A stretch of DNA of 64,000 nt from Zoogloea sp041917255 (GTDB lineage: Bacteria; Pseudomonadota; Gammaproteobacteria; Burkholderiales; Rhodocyclaceae): positions 1 to 64,000 of the forward strand of contig JAYRYA010000017.1 in NCBI GenBank assembly GCA_041917255.1, given 5' to 3'. Of this stretch, positions 8,032 through 16,806 are shown piece by piece; the first letter of the stretch is position 1, and every line of letters begins with the position of its first letter. The notes under the pieces were generated by a model. That model was not told the origin of the DNA and made no database searches. It saw only the letters and a list, made by a program, of their open reading frames with translations. Position numbers and translations under genes: made by a program.

Positions 8032-9264
8032 ATGACCGCTCAGCCCACGCTCCGCCTCTGCCACACCGGCATGGACAGCCGCTCGCTGTACGCCTTCGAG
8101 ATCTTTCTCTCGCGCGTGGACTCCCGTGCCTGTCAGATCACCGACGAAACCGCCGCCGACGTGGCCTTCATCGACATCGACAACGACCTGGGCCGCTACC
8201 TCCTCGAAGGTCATCGCCTGCTCTACCCCGGCCGGCCGCTGATCGTCAGCACCCAGAAGCCGCGGCTCGACGACGACCCGCTGACCATCCCGGTCACCAA
8301 GCCCGTGGGGCTTGCCGCCTTCTCGGCTGCGCTGGAACAGGCACGCCGCCTGCTGCCGCCCGCGCCAGTCATCGAAGCGCCACAGGAGTCCAGCGACGTC
8401 GGCGCTCTTGATGACGCCGACAGCATCCCCGACGAAATGCCCGTCGAGCTACTCTTCAACCGCGCCGAACCCCGCCTTGCCAGTGCCGACCCGGTCGCCC
8501 TGCTGCGCCAGCTCGAAGAGCGCCTGTCCACCTTTTATGTGGGCTCGATGCCCGACGTGGATCTCGACGACCTGATCGCCCGCAACGCCATCTACTACAC
8601 CCCGGACCAGTTCCTGCAGGGCGAGATCACCCGCGCCATCGCCCACGCCCGCGAGATCCACCGCCCGGTGCGGATCGACGACGCCAGCGGCACCGCGCTC
8701 TATCTCGACCCGCAGAGCGGCAAGGCGCTCCAGGCCCGCAGCACCAACGCCCTGCGCGCCCTGGCCCAGCTGCCCACCCGCGGCACGGTGCGGATGAGCC
8801 GCGTCGAGCCCGGCAACGCCTTGCACGTGGACAAGCTCGAAAGCCGCCCCCTCGAAGCCCTCGAATGGGACGTGGCCCTGTGGGCCTCCCGCGGGCGCCT
8901 GCCCCGGGGGACCAGCCTGGATTACCCGGTGCGCCTCAACAGCTGGCCCAACCTCACCCGCCTGGCAGTCCCGCCGGAAGCGATGCGCATCGCCGGCCTG
9001 TGGTCGCGGGGCAGCGTCAGCCTGCGCGAAACCGTCGCGACGCTGAACGTCCCGCAGCGCTACGTTTTCGCCTTCTACAGCGCCTGTCACGCCCTTGGGC
9101 TGGTGGAACTCGCCGCCACTCCCGCGGCGCTTGCCGCCGCACGCCTCGGCAACCGTCAGGTCGCCGCCGGCCCCACTGAAGCGGCCCCACCCATGCGCGG
9201 CCTGTTCAAGCGCATTCTCGGCAAGCTGCTGGGCGCCCGCCTCGGAGAAGCAGCAGCCGGCTGA
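8032..9264 (+). CDS. degenerate receiver-like N-terminus plus unknown C-terminal domain
   Basis: Soluble protein of about 410 residues. Residues 1 to about 105 follow the alternating pattern of a response-regulator receiver: VAFIDID in the phospho-acceptor position, PLIVST at the Ser/Thr position and VTKPV with the conserved Lys-Pro. The acidic N-terminal pair is missing, so it may be a pseudo-receiver. A variable linker (about 106-150) leads to a C-terminal region with WASRGRLPRG and RIAGLWSRGSVSLRETV that could be a winged-helix-like domain. GGAG at 8018-8021 serves either GTG 8029 or ATG 8032; the ATG is given. Eleven bases separate it from the GTPase gene. It resembles scaffold or regulatory partners of MglA/conservon GTPases in gene order only; the exact function is unknown. 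Confidence 0.65.
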   Translation: MTAQPTLRLCHTGMDSRSLYAFEIFLSRVDSRACQITDETAADVAFIDIDNDLGRYLLEGHRLLYPGRPLIVSTQKPRLDDDPLTIPVTKPVGLAAFSAALEQARRLLPPAPVIEAPQESSDVGALDDADSIPDEMPVELLFNRAEPRLASADPVALLRQLEERLSTFYVGSMPDVDLDDLIARNAIYYTPDQFLQGEITRAIAHAREIHRPVRIDDASGTALYLDPQSGKALQARSTNALRALAQLPTRGTVRMSRVEPGNALHVDKLESRPLEALEWDVALWASRGRLPRGTSLDYPVRLNSWPNLTRLAVPPEAMRIAGLWSRGSVSLRETVATLNVPQRYVFAFYSACHALGLVELAATPAALAAARLGNRQVAAGPTEAAPPMRGLFKRILGKLLGARLGEAAAG

Positions 9265-9275
9265 GACCTGCGCTG

Positions 9276-9815
9276 ATGAGCCACTACAAGATCATCTTTG
9301 CCGGCCCGGTGGGCGCCGGCAAGACCACCGCCGTCACCGCCGCCAGCGACATCCCCCCGGTACGCACCGACGCTGCCGCCTCGGACGAAGTCCGCGCCCT
9401 CAAACCCAACACCACCGTGGCGATGGACTACGGAGCGATGAAGCTGGCCGACGGCAGCACCATCCACCTCTACGGCACGCCGGGCCAGCAGCGCTTCGAC
9501 TTCATGTGGGAGATCCTCACCGAAGGCGGCATCGCGCTGCTCCTGATGATCGACAATTCCCGCGGCGATCCCCTCAAGGAACTGCGCTTCTATCTCGGCG
9601 CCTTCAGCGGCTTCATCCGCAAGACGGCCGTCGCCATCGGCGTCACCCATGTGGATCTGGCCGCCACTCCCCGGCTGTCCGACTACCGGCAGGAGCTCGA
9701 CCGGGCCGGCTTCGGCTGCGTACCGGTATTCGAGGTGGACGCCCGCTCCCGTCGCGACGTATGCCTGCTGATCGAAGCCGTACTGAGCGTCATCGACCCG
9801 GTGGCCAGCGCCTGA
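9276..9815 (+). CDS. small Ras-like GTPase (MglA/conservon type)
   Basis: GTPase of 179 residues built around the P-loop GPVGAGKTT (residues 10-18) and the switch II motif YGTPGQQRF, the form typical of bacterial MglA- and conservon-type small GTPases. Switch I has conserved Thr residues (NTTVAMDYG). The usual NKxD base-recognition motif is replaced by THVDL, which is common in this group. Such GTPases switch between GDP and GTP forms and control cell polarity, motility or signalling at the membrane, usually with a Roadblock protein as GTPase-activating partner. A Roadblock-like protein is encoded directly downstream (6-base gap), supporting a paired function. No lipid anchor or membrane segment is seen. 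Confidence 0.88.
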   Translation: MSHYKIIFAGPVGAGKTTAVTAASDIPPVRTDAAASDEVRALKPNTTVAMDYGAMKLADGSTIHLYGTPGQQRFDFMWEILTEGGIALLLMIDNSRGDPLKELRFYLGAFSGFIRKTAVAIGVTHVDLAATPRLSDYRQELDRAGFGCVPVFEVDARSRRDVCLLIEAVLSVIDPVASA

Positions 9816-9821
9816 GCGCCG

Positions 9822-10511
9822 ATGGAATCGCCCCGCCAGTTCCTGCTCCCCACGCCGGCCGGCGCCTTCTTCGCCGCCGCCGAACAGGCCGAGGACCGCC
9901 TGCGCGGCTTCATCCGCCTGCTCTTCGCGCAGCCTGCCAGCCCCGCCTGGCACGACGAAGACGACGGCTTCGTCCGCCGGCTCGCCACCGCAGGCTGGAT
10001 CCAGTACCTCGACGCCCCCCGCTGCGCCCCCCGCGACACCATCGAGGTCGCCCTGCAAACCCTGCTGCCGCCCCTCACCGGCAGCCGCAACGCGCTCCTG
10101 GCCGATGCCCACGGCTTTCACCTCGCCAGCACCGGCTTCACCACCCCGCAGGCCGAAGCCCTCGCCGCCCTGTCGGCCGACCTCGCCAGCCTGCACAGCC
10201 GGCACCAACGGGTCATCAGCCAGGATCTGCGCCTGTACGGCAGCGCCTGGTCGATCCCCGACGCAGCCGGTCACAGCCAGATCGGCTTCTGGCCGCTCTA
10301 TGTGGGCAGCCACCGATTCGTGCTGATCCTCGCCGGCGTGCCTCACCTCAACCAGCCCCCCCTGGTGGACCTGGTGTGGCTGCTCCACCAACGCTACGGC
10401 CCCCTCGCCAGCGCACTCCCCGGCGCCACCGACAGCACCGTGACCGGCGGGCACTCCGTTGCAAGCTTGGCGCAAGAAAGAAGTCAGACTTCGGACAGCA
10501 TTCGCACCTAA
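9822..10511 (+). CDS. Roadblock/LC7-like protein, probable GTPase partner
   Basis: Protein of 229 residues. Residues about 85-190 show the Roadblock/LC7 pattern: a strand carrying ALLADAHGFHLASTGF, a long helix (AEALAALSADLASLHSRHQ), further strands (GFWPLYVGSHRFVLILAGV) and a final helix (LVDLVWLLHQRY). The N-terminal 80 residues are helical and unassigned; the C-terminal 35 are low-complexity and polar. In Myxococcus the Roadblock protein MglB is the GAP for MglA, and Streptomyces conservons pair Roadblock proteins with a GTPase. The preceding GTPase gene makes the same relation likely here. The ATG at 9822 follows the GTPase stop by six bases. The assignment rests on pattern, not a search. 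Confidence 0.6.
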   Translation: MESPRQFLLPTPAGAFFAAAEQAEDRLRGFIRLLFAQPASPAWHDEDDGFVRRLATAGWIQYLDAPRCAPRDTIEVALQTLLPPLTGSRNALLADAHGFHLASTGFTTPQAEALAALSADLASLHSRHQRVISQDLRLYGSAWSIPDAAGHSQIGFWPLYVGSHRFVLILAGVPHLNQPPLVDLVWLLHQRYGPLASALPGATDSTVTGGHSVASLAQERSQTSDSIRT

Positions 10512-10542
10512 ACTGTTCATCCGGTCATCTCTGCCCGATGGA

Positions 10543-11814
10543 ATGCGCCCTCAGTCCTACTGCCGTCGCCTGGCCCAGCGTCTGTTAGCAGCCGCGCTGC
10601 TGCTGCCGGCCCTCTGCCACGCCCAAACCGCCGATACCCCGCCCCTCAGCCTGCAGGACGCCGAAAGACGCCTGCTCGACGCCAACCCGACCATCCTCCA
10701 GGCCCGCGCTGCGGTGGCCGGCGCCCGGGCCGGCATCGACATCGCCGGCGCCCGCCCAAACCCCCAGCTCACCTTCGGCTCCAGCAACGCCGACCCAGGC
10801 CGTGCCGGCTCCGGCGGTTTCTGGAAGAACTGGACCGACAACACCGTCCGGCTCGACCAGCTGGTGGAGCGCGGCGACAAGCGCGACCTGCGGCTGGCCG
10901 CTGCCGATCGTAACCTCGTCGCCACCGGCCTCGATCTCGAAAATACCATCCGCCTCATCCGCATCGACCTGGCCCGCGCCTGGGTCGACCTGCGCGCCGC
11001 CCGCGAGGTGCGCCGCATCGCCGACGAGAACGCTGCCCTCGCCCGCCGTGCCGCCGACGCCGCCGAGGTGCGCGGCAAGGCTGGCGATCTGGCGGGCGTC
11101 GACGTAGCCCGCTTTGCCGCCGACGCCGCCCGCGTCGCCAACGATGCCGTGCAGGCCGAACTCGCCCTCTCCCGCGCCCGCATCGAGCTGGCCCGGCTGC
11201 TTGGCAACCGCCTGCCGGCGGGCACCCTGACGACCACTGACGACTGGCCCGGCGACGACACAGCCCCGACCGCGGCCAACGCAGAGCGCGTGGACATCCT
11301 CGCCGCCCGCCAGCGCGTGGCCCAGGCGAACGCCCTGCGCGACCTCGCCCGATCCCAGCGCTCCCGCGACGTCTCCTTCGGCGTGCAGTACGAACACGCC
11401 CAAGCCAGCGCCAACAACGCCTACGCCACCAGCACCTACGGCGTCAGCGTGTCGGTCCCGCTGTTCCTCGGCTACGACTACCGGGGCGACATTGCCAAGA
11501 GCGAGGCCGACTACACCGCCGCCGAGCAGCAGCTCGACGCCACCCGCCAGGCCGTCTCGGCCGAGCAGGCCCAGTTGCAGGCCGAACTGGCCGCCGCCCG
11601 CAGCCGCCACGCCCGCCTGCGCGACGTGGTGCTGCCCGCCGCCGAGCGGGCAGGCCGCGGCGCCGACGTCGCCATCCAGAAGGGCGGCATGAGCCTCACC
11701 GATTACCTCGACACCCAGCGCAACCTGCGCGCCGCGCGCATCGAAGCCATCCAGGCCCGGGCCGATGCCGCCCGTGCCGCGCTGATGCTGCGTCTGGCCG
11801 GAGCCACCCCATGA
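10543..11814 (+). CDS. TolC-family outer-membrane efflux protein (CzcC-like)
   Basis: Outer-membrane factor of a tripartite heavy-metal efflux system, about 423 residues. The start at 10543 gives a signal peptide (LAQRLLAAALLLPALCHAQ); earlier in-frame codons would add an unlikely hydrophilic extension. The mature part holds two TolC repeats, each a long helical hairpin (about 40-180 and 240-410, rich in Ala, Arg, Glu) with a barrel-strand segment (VSFGVQYEH, YGVSVSVPLFLGYDYRG). It lies 31 bases after the Roadblock gene and its stop overlaps the adaptor start (ATGA at 11811), so it belongs with the adaptor and pump. It forms the outer-membrane channel of a CzcCBA-like system. Confidence 0.88.
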   Translation: MRPQSYCRRLAQRLLAAALLLPALCHAQTADTPPLSLQDAERRLLDANPTILQARAAVAGARAGIDIAGARPNPQLTFGSSNADPGRAGSGGFWKNWTDNTVRLDQLVERGDKRDLRLAAADRNLVATGLDLENTIRLIRIDLARAWVDLRAAREVRRIADENAALARRAADAAEVRGKAGDLAGVDVARFAADAARVANDAVQAELALSRARIELARLLGNRLPAGTLTTTDDWPGDDTAPTAANAERVDILAARQRVAQANALRDLARSQRSRDVSFGVQYEHAQASANNAYATSTYGVSVSVPLFLGYDYRGDIAKSEADYTAAEQQLDATRQAVSAEQAQLQAELAAARSRHARLRDVVLPAAERAGRGADVAIQKGGMSLTDYLDTQRNLRAARIEAIQARADAARAALMLRLAGATP

Positions 11815-12959
11815 AACGCACGCCCCTCGTCATCGCCCTCGCGGTCGCCATCGCCGCCGGCGCCTGGTATCTGCGCCCGAGCGCCCCCGCCAAGCCCGAC
11901 GAGCCGGCCATCCAGCGCCCCTCCGCCGAGCCCGGCGTGCTGCGTTTTCCCACCGCCGCGCCCCAACTCGCCCAGATCAAGACCGAGCGCGCCGCCCTCG
12001 CCCCGGTGCCGATGGACGAACCCCTGGCCGCCCGTATCAGTTATGACGAGAACGCCACCGCCCGGCTACTCGCCCCCATCGCCGGCCGGGTGGTCGAAAT
12101 CCGCGCCAACATCGGCGACACGGTGAAAGCCGGCGCCGTACTGGCGGTGCTGGATGCCCCCGAGCTGGGCACCGCCGCCGCCGATCTGGCCAAGGCCCAG
12201 GCCGACGCCCAGCAGAAGAAATCCGCCCTCGACCGCGCCCGCAGCCTGTTCCAGGCCGAAGTGATCCCCCGCCGTGACCTTGAAGCTGCCCAGGCCGAGG
12301 CCCAGCAGTCCCAGGCGGAGGTCGAGCGCGCCCGGCTGCGGCTGGCCAACCTCAACCCCGGCGGCAGCACGACCGGGGGCCAGCGTTACCAGCTGCGCGC
12401 ACCGATCGGCGGCGTGGTGGCCACCCGCCGCATCAACCCGGCGATGGAAGTGCGCCCCGACACCGAGGAGCCGCTCTTCGTCGTCACCGACATGAGCCGC
12501 CTGTCGGTGCTGGTGGATGTACCCGAGCGCGACCTGCCCATCGTCACCGTCGGCAAGGCCGCCCAGGTGGAGGTTTCCGCCTATCCCCACCGCAGCTTCA
12601 CCGGCAAGGTGGTGCATGTCGCCCCCACCCTCGACCCCCAGACCCGCCGCATCCAGGCCCGCGTTACCGTGGACAATCGCGAGGGCCTGCTCAAGCCCGA
12701 GATGTACGCCAAGGTCGCCATCCTCGCCGACACCAAGGAAGAGCTGCCCCAGATCCCCACCGGCGCGCTGCTGGTCGAAGGGGTGAAGAACTACCTCTTC
12801 GTCGAGCGCGAGCCCGGCGTGTTCGAGAAGCGCGAAGTCACCCTCGCCGTGCAGACCCGCAGCCAGGCCTACGTCTGGAACGGCGTGAAGGCTGGCGACA
12901 AGGTGGTGAGCGTCGGCGCGCTGCTCCTCAACGCCGAACTGGCCAGCAGTTCCCGCTGA
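11811..12959 (+). CDS. periplasmic adaptor subunit of heavy-metal RND efflux (CzcB-like)
   Basis: Membrane fusion protein of 382 residues linking the RND pump to the TolC-like channel. It has an N-terminal membrane anchor or signal (VIALAVAIAAGAWYL), a biotinyl-lipoyl half-motif (APIAGRVVEIRANIGDTVKAG), a helical hairpin (about 120-180), the second lipoyl half (LRAPIGGVVATRRINPAMEV) and a beta-barrel domain (LSVLVDVPERDLPIVTVGK). No extra His- or Met-rich metal-binding N-terminus as in CusB or CzcB is present. It is coupled to the upstream outer-membrane gene by a 4-base overlap and lies 12 bases before the pump gene. Confidence 0.9.
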   Translation: MKRTPLVIALAVAIAAGAWYLRPSAPAKPDEPAIQRPSAEPGVLRFPTAAPQLAQIKTERAALAPVPMDEPLAARISYDENATARLLAPIAGRVVEIRANIGDTVKAGAVLAVLDAPELGTAAADLAKAQADAQQKKSALDRARSLFQAEVIPRRDLEAAQAEAQQSQAEVERARLRLANLNPGGSTTGGQRYQLRAPIGGVVATRRINPAMEVRPDTEEPLFVVTDMSRLSVLVDVPERDLPIVTVGKAAQVEVSAYPHRSFTGKVVHVAPTLDPQTRRIQARVTVDNREGLLKPEMYAKVAILADTKEELPQIPTGALLVEGVKNYLFVEREPGVFEKREVTLAVQTRSQAYVWNGVKAGDKVVSVGALLLNAELASSSR

Positions 12960-12971
12960 CAGGCCACCGCC

Positions 12972-15900
12972 ATGTTCGACACCCTCATCACCCTCGCCCT
13001 GCGTCAGCGGGCCTTCATCCTCATCGCTGCCGCGGTGCTGCTTGGCTACGGCCTGTACGCCGTCAACCAGATCTCCATCGAAGCCTTCCCGGATGTGCAG
13101 GACGTGCAGGTCCAGGTCGTCACCCAGGCCATCGGGATTGCGCCCGAGGAGGTCGAGCGCACCATCTCGCTCCCCATCGAGCGGGAGATGAGCGGCGTGC
13201 CGGGCATGACCCAGCTGCGCTCGGTGTCGATCACCGGTCTGTCGGTGGTCACCCTCACCTTCAACGAAAAGACCGGCGACTACTTTGCCCGCCAGCAGGT
13301 GCTCGAGCGCCTGCAGAACGTCTCGCTGCCGCCTGGCGCCCAGCCCGTGCTGGCCCCACTGACCACCGCCGTCGGTGAGATCTACCGCTACGTGCTCGAC
13401 GCCCCGCCCACCGCCGACCGCGAGGAGATCCGCGCGGTGCAGGACTGGACGGTGCGGCCGGCCCTGCGCATGGTGCCGGGCATCGCCGACGTGGTGAGCT
13501 TCGGCGGCGCGATACGCGAGGTGCAGGTGCGCATCGACCCCGAGCTGCTGCGCAAGTACGCGGTGAGCCTCGGCGATGTCACCCAGTCCCTCAACGCGGC
13601 CAGCGCCAACGGCAGCGGCGGCCTGCTCCCCCGCGGCGACGAAGCCCTGGTGGTGCGCACCCTCGGCCTGTTCCAGAGCCTCGACGACGTGCGCGACGTG
13701 GTGGTGGTGGCCCGGGACGGCAAGCCGGTGCGCATCAGCGACGTGGCCGAAGTGGTGGCCGGTTTCCGCCCGCGCTCCGGCATCGTGGCCTTCAACGACC
13801 GGGACGACGTGGTCGAGGGCATCGTCCAGATGACCAAGGGCGGCAACGCCGGCAAGATCGTCGAAGCCCTCAAGCTCAAGGTGGACGAGGTCAATGCCCG
13901 CCTGCCCGAGGGCTTCCACCTGCGCCCGATCTACCAGCGCACCGAGCTCATCGGCCACACCGTGGCCACCGTGGCCGAGAACCTGCTGGTCGGCGCCGTG
14001 CTCGTCACCGCCATCCTGCTGGCCTTCCTGCGCAACCTGCGGGCGGCGATCATCGTCGCCGCCGTGATTCCCCTGTCGCTGCTGTTCGCCTTCATCCTGA
14101 TGCACGCCATGGGCGTGTCGGCCAACCTGATCTCCCTGGGCGCGGTGGACTTCGGCGTCATCATCGACAGCGCGGTAGTGATGGTCGAGGCGCTGATGGT
14201 GCGCCTGGCCACCGATGCCCATTCCGAACACCACGGGATCGCCTCGCCGGTGGGCCGGCGCATCCACACCCTCAAGCAGACCTGCGTCGAGCTGGGTTCG
14301 CCGATCATGTTCTCGAAGGCCATCATCGTCGTCGCCTTCCTGCCGATCTTCACCTTCCAGCGCATGGAAGGGCGGATCTTCACCCCGGTGGCGCTGACCC
14401 TCTCCTTCGCGCTGCTCGGCGGTCTGATCCTGACCCTCACCCTGGTGCCCACGCTCCTCTCCTACGCCCTCAACAAGGAGGACATGGCCGAGAAGGAAAG
14501 CCCCTGGCTGCACCGCCTGCAGGAACGCTACCGGGCGCTGCTGGTGAAGCTCCAGGCCCGCCGCCGGGCGGTGATCGCCGGTTCGCTGCTGTGCCTGGCC
14601 GCCGCCATGGGCATTGCCCCGCTGCTGGGCTCGGAGTTCCTGCCCAAGCTCGACGAAGGCAACATCTGGCTCACCATCAGCCTCCCCCAATCGTCAGGTC
14701 TCATCAATACCAAGGATGTGGAGCGCAAGGTGCGCGCGGTGCTCTCCACCTACCCCGAGGTGAAGGCGGTCATCACCCACGTGGGCCGCCCCGACGACGG
14801 CACCGACCCCAAGGGCCCCAACAACATCGAGATCCTGGTGGATCTCAAGCCCCGCGGCGAGTGGCGCTTCGCCACCAAGGACGCGCTGGTGGACAGTATG
14901 TCCGGCCGCCTGGAGGCGATCCCCGGCCTGCCCACCAACTTCTCCCAGGTGATCCAGGACAGCGTCGAGGAATCCCTTTCCGGCGCCAAGGGCGAGATCG
15001 CGGTCAAGGTCTTCGGGCCCAATCTGGAGGTACTCGAAGCCAAGGGTCGCCAGATCGCCGGCGTGCTGAACCGCATCGAAGGCTCGGCCGACGTGGCTGC
15101 CCTGCCTGTGGGCGGCCAGAGCGAGGTGGACATCCACCTGCGCCGCGAGGCCCTGGCCCGCTACGACATCAACGTCACCGACGTGAACGCGATGATCCAG
15201 ACCGCCCTCGGCGGCAGCGCGGTCAATGCCTTCTACGAGGGCGAACGCCGCTACGACGTCACCCTGCGCTTCGGGCCCCAGTTCCGCGACCAGGTGGACG
15301 ACATCGCCAACCTGCCGGTGGCCCTGCCCGACGGTCACGGCAGCATTCCCCTGGGCGATCTGGCCGACGTGGAGCTGCGCCAGGGCGCGTCACGCATCCA
15401 GCGTGAGGCCGGCAGCCGCAACGTGATCGTCAAGGCCAACCTGCGCGGCCGCGACCAGGGCAGCTTTGTGGCCGAAGCCCAGAAGAAGGTCGCCGCCGAA
15501 GTCAGCCTGCCGGCCGGCTACACCGTCACCTGGGGCGGCCAGTTCGAAAACCAGCAACGCGCCATGGCCCGCCTCAAACTGATCGTGCCGATCACCCTCG
15601 GGCTGATATTCTCGCTGCTGTTCTGGGCCTTCCGCGACATCCGCCCGGCGCTGCTGGTGCTGTCGATGGTGCCCTTCACCCTGATCGGCGGCTTTGCCGG
15701 GCTGGGGCTGGCCGGGCTGCACCTGTCGGTGTCGGCGGCGGTGGGCTTCATTGCGGTGGCCGGCATCTCGGTGCAGAACGGCGTGATCATGGTCGAGCAG
15801 GTCATCGAGATCGCCCGGCGCGGCGCCACCCGCTCGGAGGCCATCCTCGACGGCGCCATGCTGCGCCTGCGCCCCATCGTGATGACCGCCCTGATGGCCG

Positions 15901-16079
15901 GCCTGGGCCTGCTGCCGGCAGCGCTGTCCCACGGCATCGGCTCGGAAACCCAGCGCCCGTTCGCGGTGGTGATCGTCGGCGGCATCGTCAGCGCCACGAT
16001 CTTCACGCTGCTCCTGCTGCCGGTTCTGCTGTCTTACGGCGGATCGAAGGACCGGCCGCGGAAGGACAGCCAACAGTAA
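12972..16079 (+). CDS. heavy-metal efflux RND pump, CzcA/CusA family
   Basis: Inner-membrane proton-driven pump of 1035 residues, the usual HME-RND length, with twelve expected transmembrane helices in two halves and two large periplasmic loops. The TM4 motif reads VDFGVIIDSAVVMVE, placing D393, D399 and E406 at the same spacing (6 and 7 residues) as the proton-relay residues D402, D408 and E415 of CzcA. This favours divalent cations such as Zn, Co, Cd or Ni over the Cu/Ag (CusA) type, whose motif differs. It forms an operon with the adaptor and outer-membrane genes, and the two-component genes follow 40 bases downstream. The exact metal is not shown by the sequence. Confidence 0.92.
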   Translation: MFDTLITLALRQRAFILIAAAVLLGYGLYAVNQISIEAFPDVQDVQVQVVTQAIGIAPEEVERTISLPIEREMSGVPGMTQLRSVSITGLSVVTLTFNEKTGDYFARQQVLERLQNVSLPPGAQPVLAPLTTAVGEIYRYVLDAPPTADREEIRAVQDWTVRPALRMVPGIADVVSFGGAIREVQVRIDPELLRKYAVSLGDVTQSLNAASANGSGGLLPRGDEALVVRTLGLFQSLDDVRDVVVVARDGKPVRISDVAEVVAGFRPRSGIVAFNDRDDVVEGIVQMTKGGNAGKIVEALKLKVDEVNARLPEGFHLRPIYQRTELIGHTVATVAENLLVGAVLVTAILLAFLRNLRAAIIVAAVIPLSLLFAFILMHAMGVSANLISLGAVDFGVIIDSAVVMVEALMVRLATDAHSEHHGIASPVGRRIHTLKQTCVELGSPIMFSKAIIVVAFLPIFTFQRMEGRIFTPVALTLSFALLGGLILTLTLVPTLLSYALNKEDMAEKESPWLHRLQERYRALLVKLQARRRAVIAGSLLCLAAAMGIAPLLGSEFLPKLDEGNIWLTISLPQSSGLINTKDVERKVRAVLSTYPEVKAVITHVGRPDDGTDPKGPNNIEILVDLKPRGEWRFATKDALVDSMSGRLEAIPGLPTNFSQVIQDSVEESLSGAKGEIAVKVFGPNLEVLEAKGRQIAGVLNRIEGSADVAALPVGGQSEVDIHLRREALARYDINVTDVNAMIQTALGGSAVNAFYEGERRYDVTLRFGPQFRDQVDDIANLPVALPDGHGSIPLGDLADVELRQGASRIQREAGSRNVIVKANLRGRDQGSFVAEAQKKVAAEVSLPAGYTVTWGGQFENQQRAMARLKLIVPITLGLIFSLLFWAFRDIRPALLVLSMVPFTLIGGFAGLGLAGLHLSVSAAVGFIAVAGISVQNGVIMVEQVIEIARRGATRSEAILDGAMLRLRPIVMTALMAGLGLLPAALSHGIGSETQRPFAVVIVGGIVSATIFTLLLLPVLLSYGGSKDRPRKDSQQ

Positions 16080-16119
16080 CCCAGATCGCCGCCACCACAA
16101 CCCGACACCCGCCCCGCCC

Positions 16120-16806
16120 ATGCGCATCCTCATCGTCGAAGATGACCCCCTGCTTGCCGATGGCGTAGCCCAGCTGCTGCGCGGGGCCGGCTTCACTGCC
16201 GACTTCGTGGGCAGTGCCGAACTGGCCGAGGTCGCCATCGCCACCGAAAAGTTCGACCTGATGGTGCTCGACATCGGCCTGCCCGGCATGGATGGACTGG
16301 AGCTGCTGTCACGCCTGCGGGCCCGCCACAACCCGATCCACGTGCTCATGCTCACCGCCCGCGACGCCCTGAACGAGCGGGTGCGCGGCCTCAACCTGGG
16401 CGCCGACGACTACCTCACCAAGCCCTTCGCGGCGGTCGAGCTGCTCGCCCGGATCAACGCCCTGGTGCGCCGCAGCCGCGGCCAGAGCGGCCAGCGCCGC
16501 GAGTTCGGCCCCCTGGTGCTCGACGAGGAAGCCCACCGGGCGTGGCTATCCGGCCAACCGCTGGAACTACCCCAGCGCGAATGGGCGATCCTCCAGTTCC
16601 TCCTCGACAACCTGGAGCGGGTGCTGAGCAAGGAGCGCATCGTCGCCGCCGTATGCAGCTGGGACAAGGACATGAGCGAGAACGCCGTCGAGGTGTACGT
16701 CTCGCGCCTGCGGGCCAAGCTCGAGCCCGCCGGCATCCGCATCCGCACCGTGCGCGGCCTGGGCTACATGCTCGAAGACCTGCCCCATGACGCGAAGCCT
16801 GCGTAA
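16120..16806 (+). CDS. OmpR/QseB-type response regulator for the RND pump
   Basis: Response regulator of 228 residues: receiver domain (1-115) with acidic pocket E7, D8, D9, phospho-acceptor D51 (VLDIGLPG) and the TKPF lysine, followed by an OmpR-type winged helix (about 128-222, ending RTVRGLGYMLED). It lies directly downstream of the efflux genes, and its stop overlaps the start of the kinase gene by 20 bases, so it most likely controls efflux expression in response to metal. It resembles the QseB/TctD/CzcR group; the symbol is not assigned. Confidence 0.92.
   Translation: MRILIVEDDPLLADGVAQLLRGAGFTADFVGSAELAEVAIATEKFDLMVLDIGLPGMDGLELLSRLRARHNPIHVLMLTARDALNERVRGLNLGADDYLTKPFAAVELLARINALVRRSRGQSGQRREFGPLVLDEEAHRAWLSGQPLELPQREWAILQFLLDNLERVLSKERIVAAVCSWDKDMSENAVEVYVSRLRAKLEPAGIRIRTVRGLGYMLEDLPHDAKPA

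Noticed and set aside
12066..14690. 874-codon minus frame opposite the RND adaptor and pump genes
   Set aside because: His/Gly/Gln-rich shadow of well-identified plus-strand genes, with no motifs.
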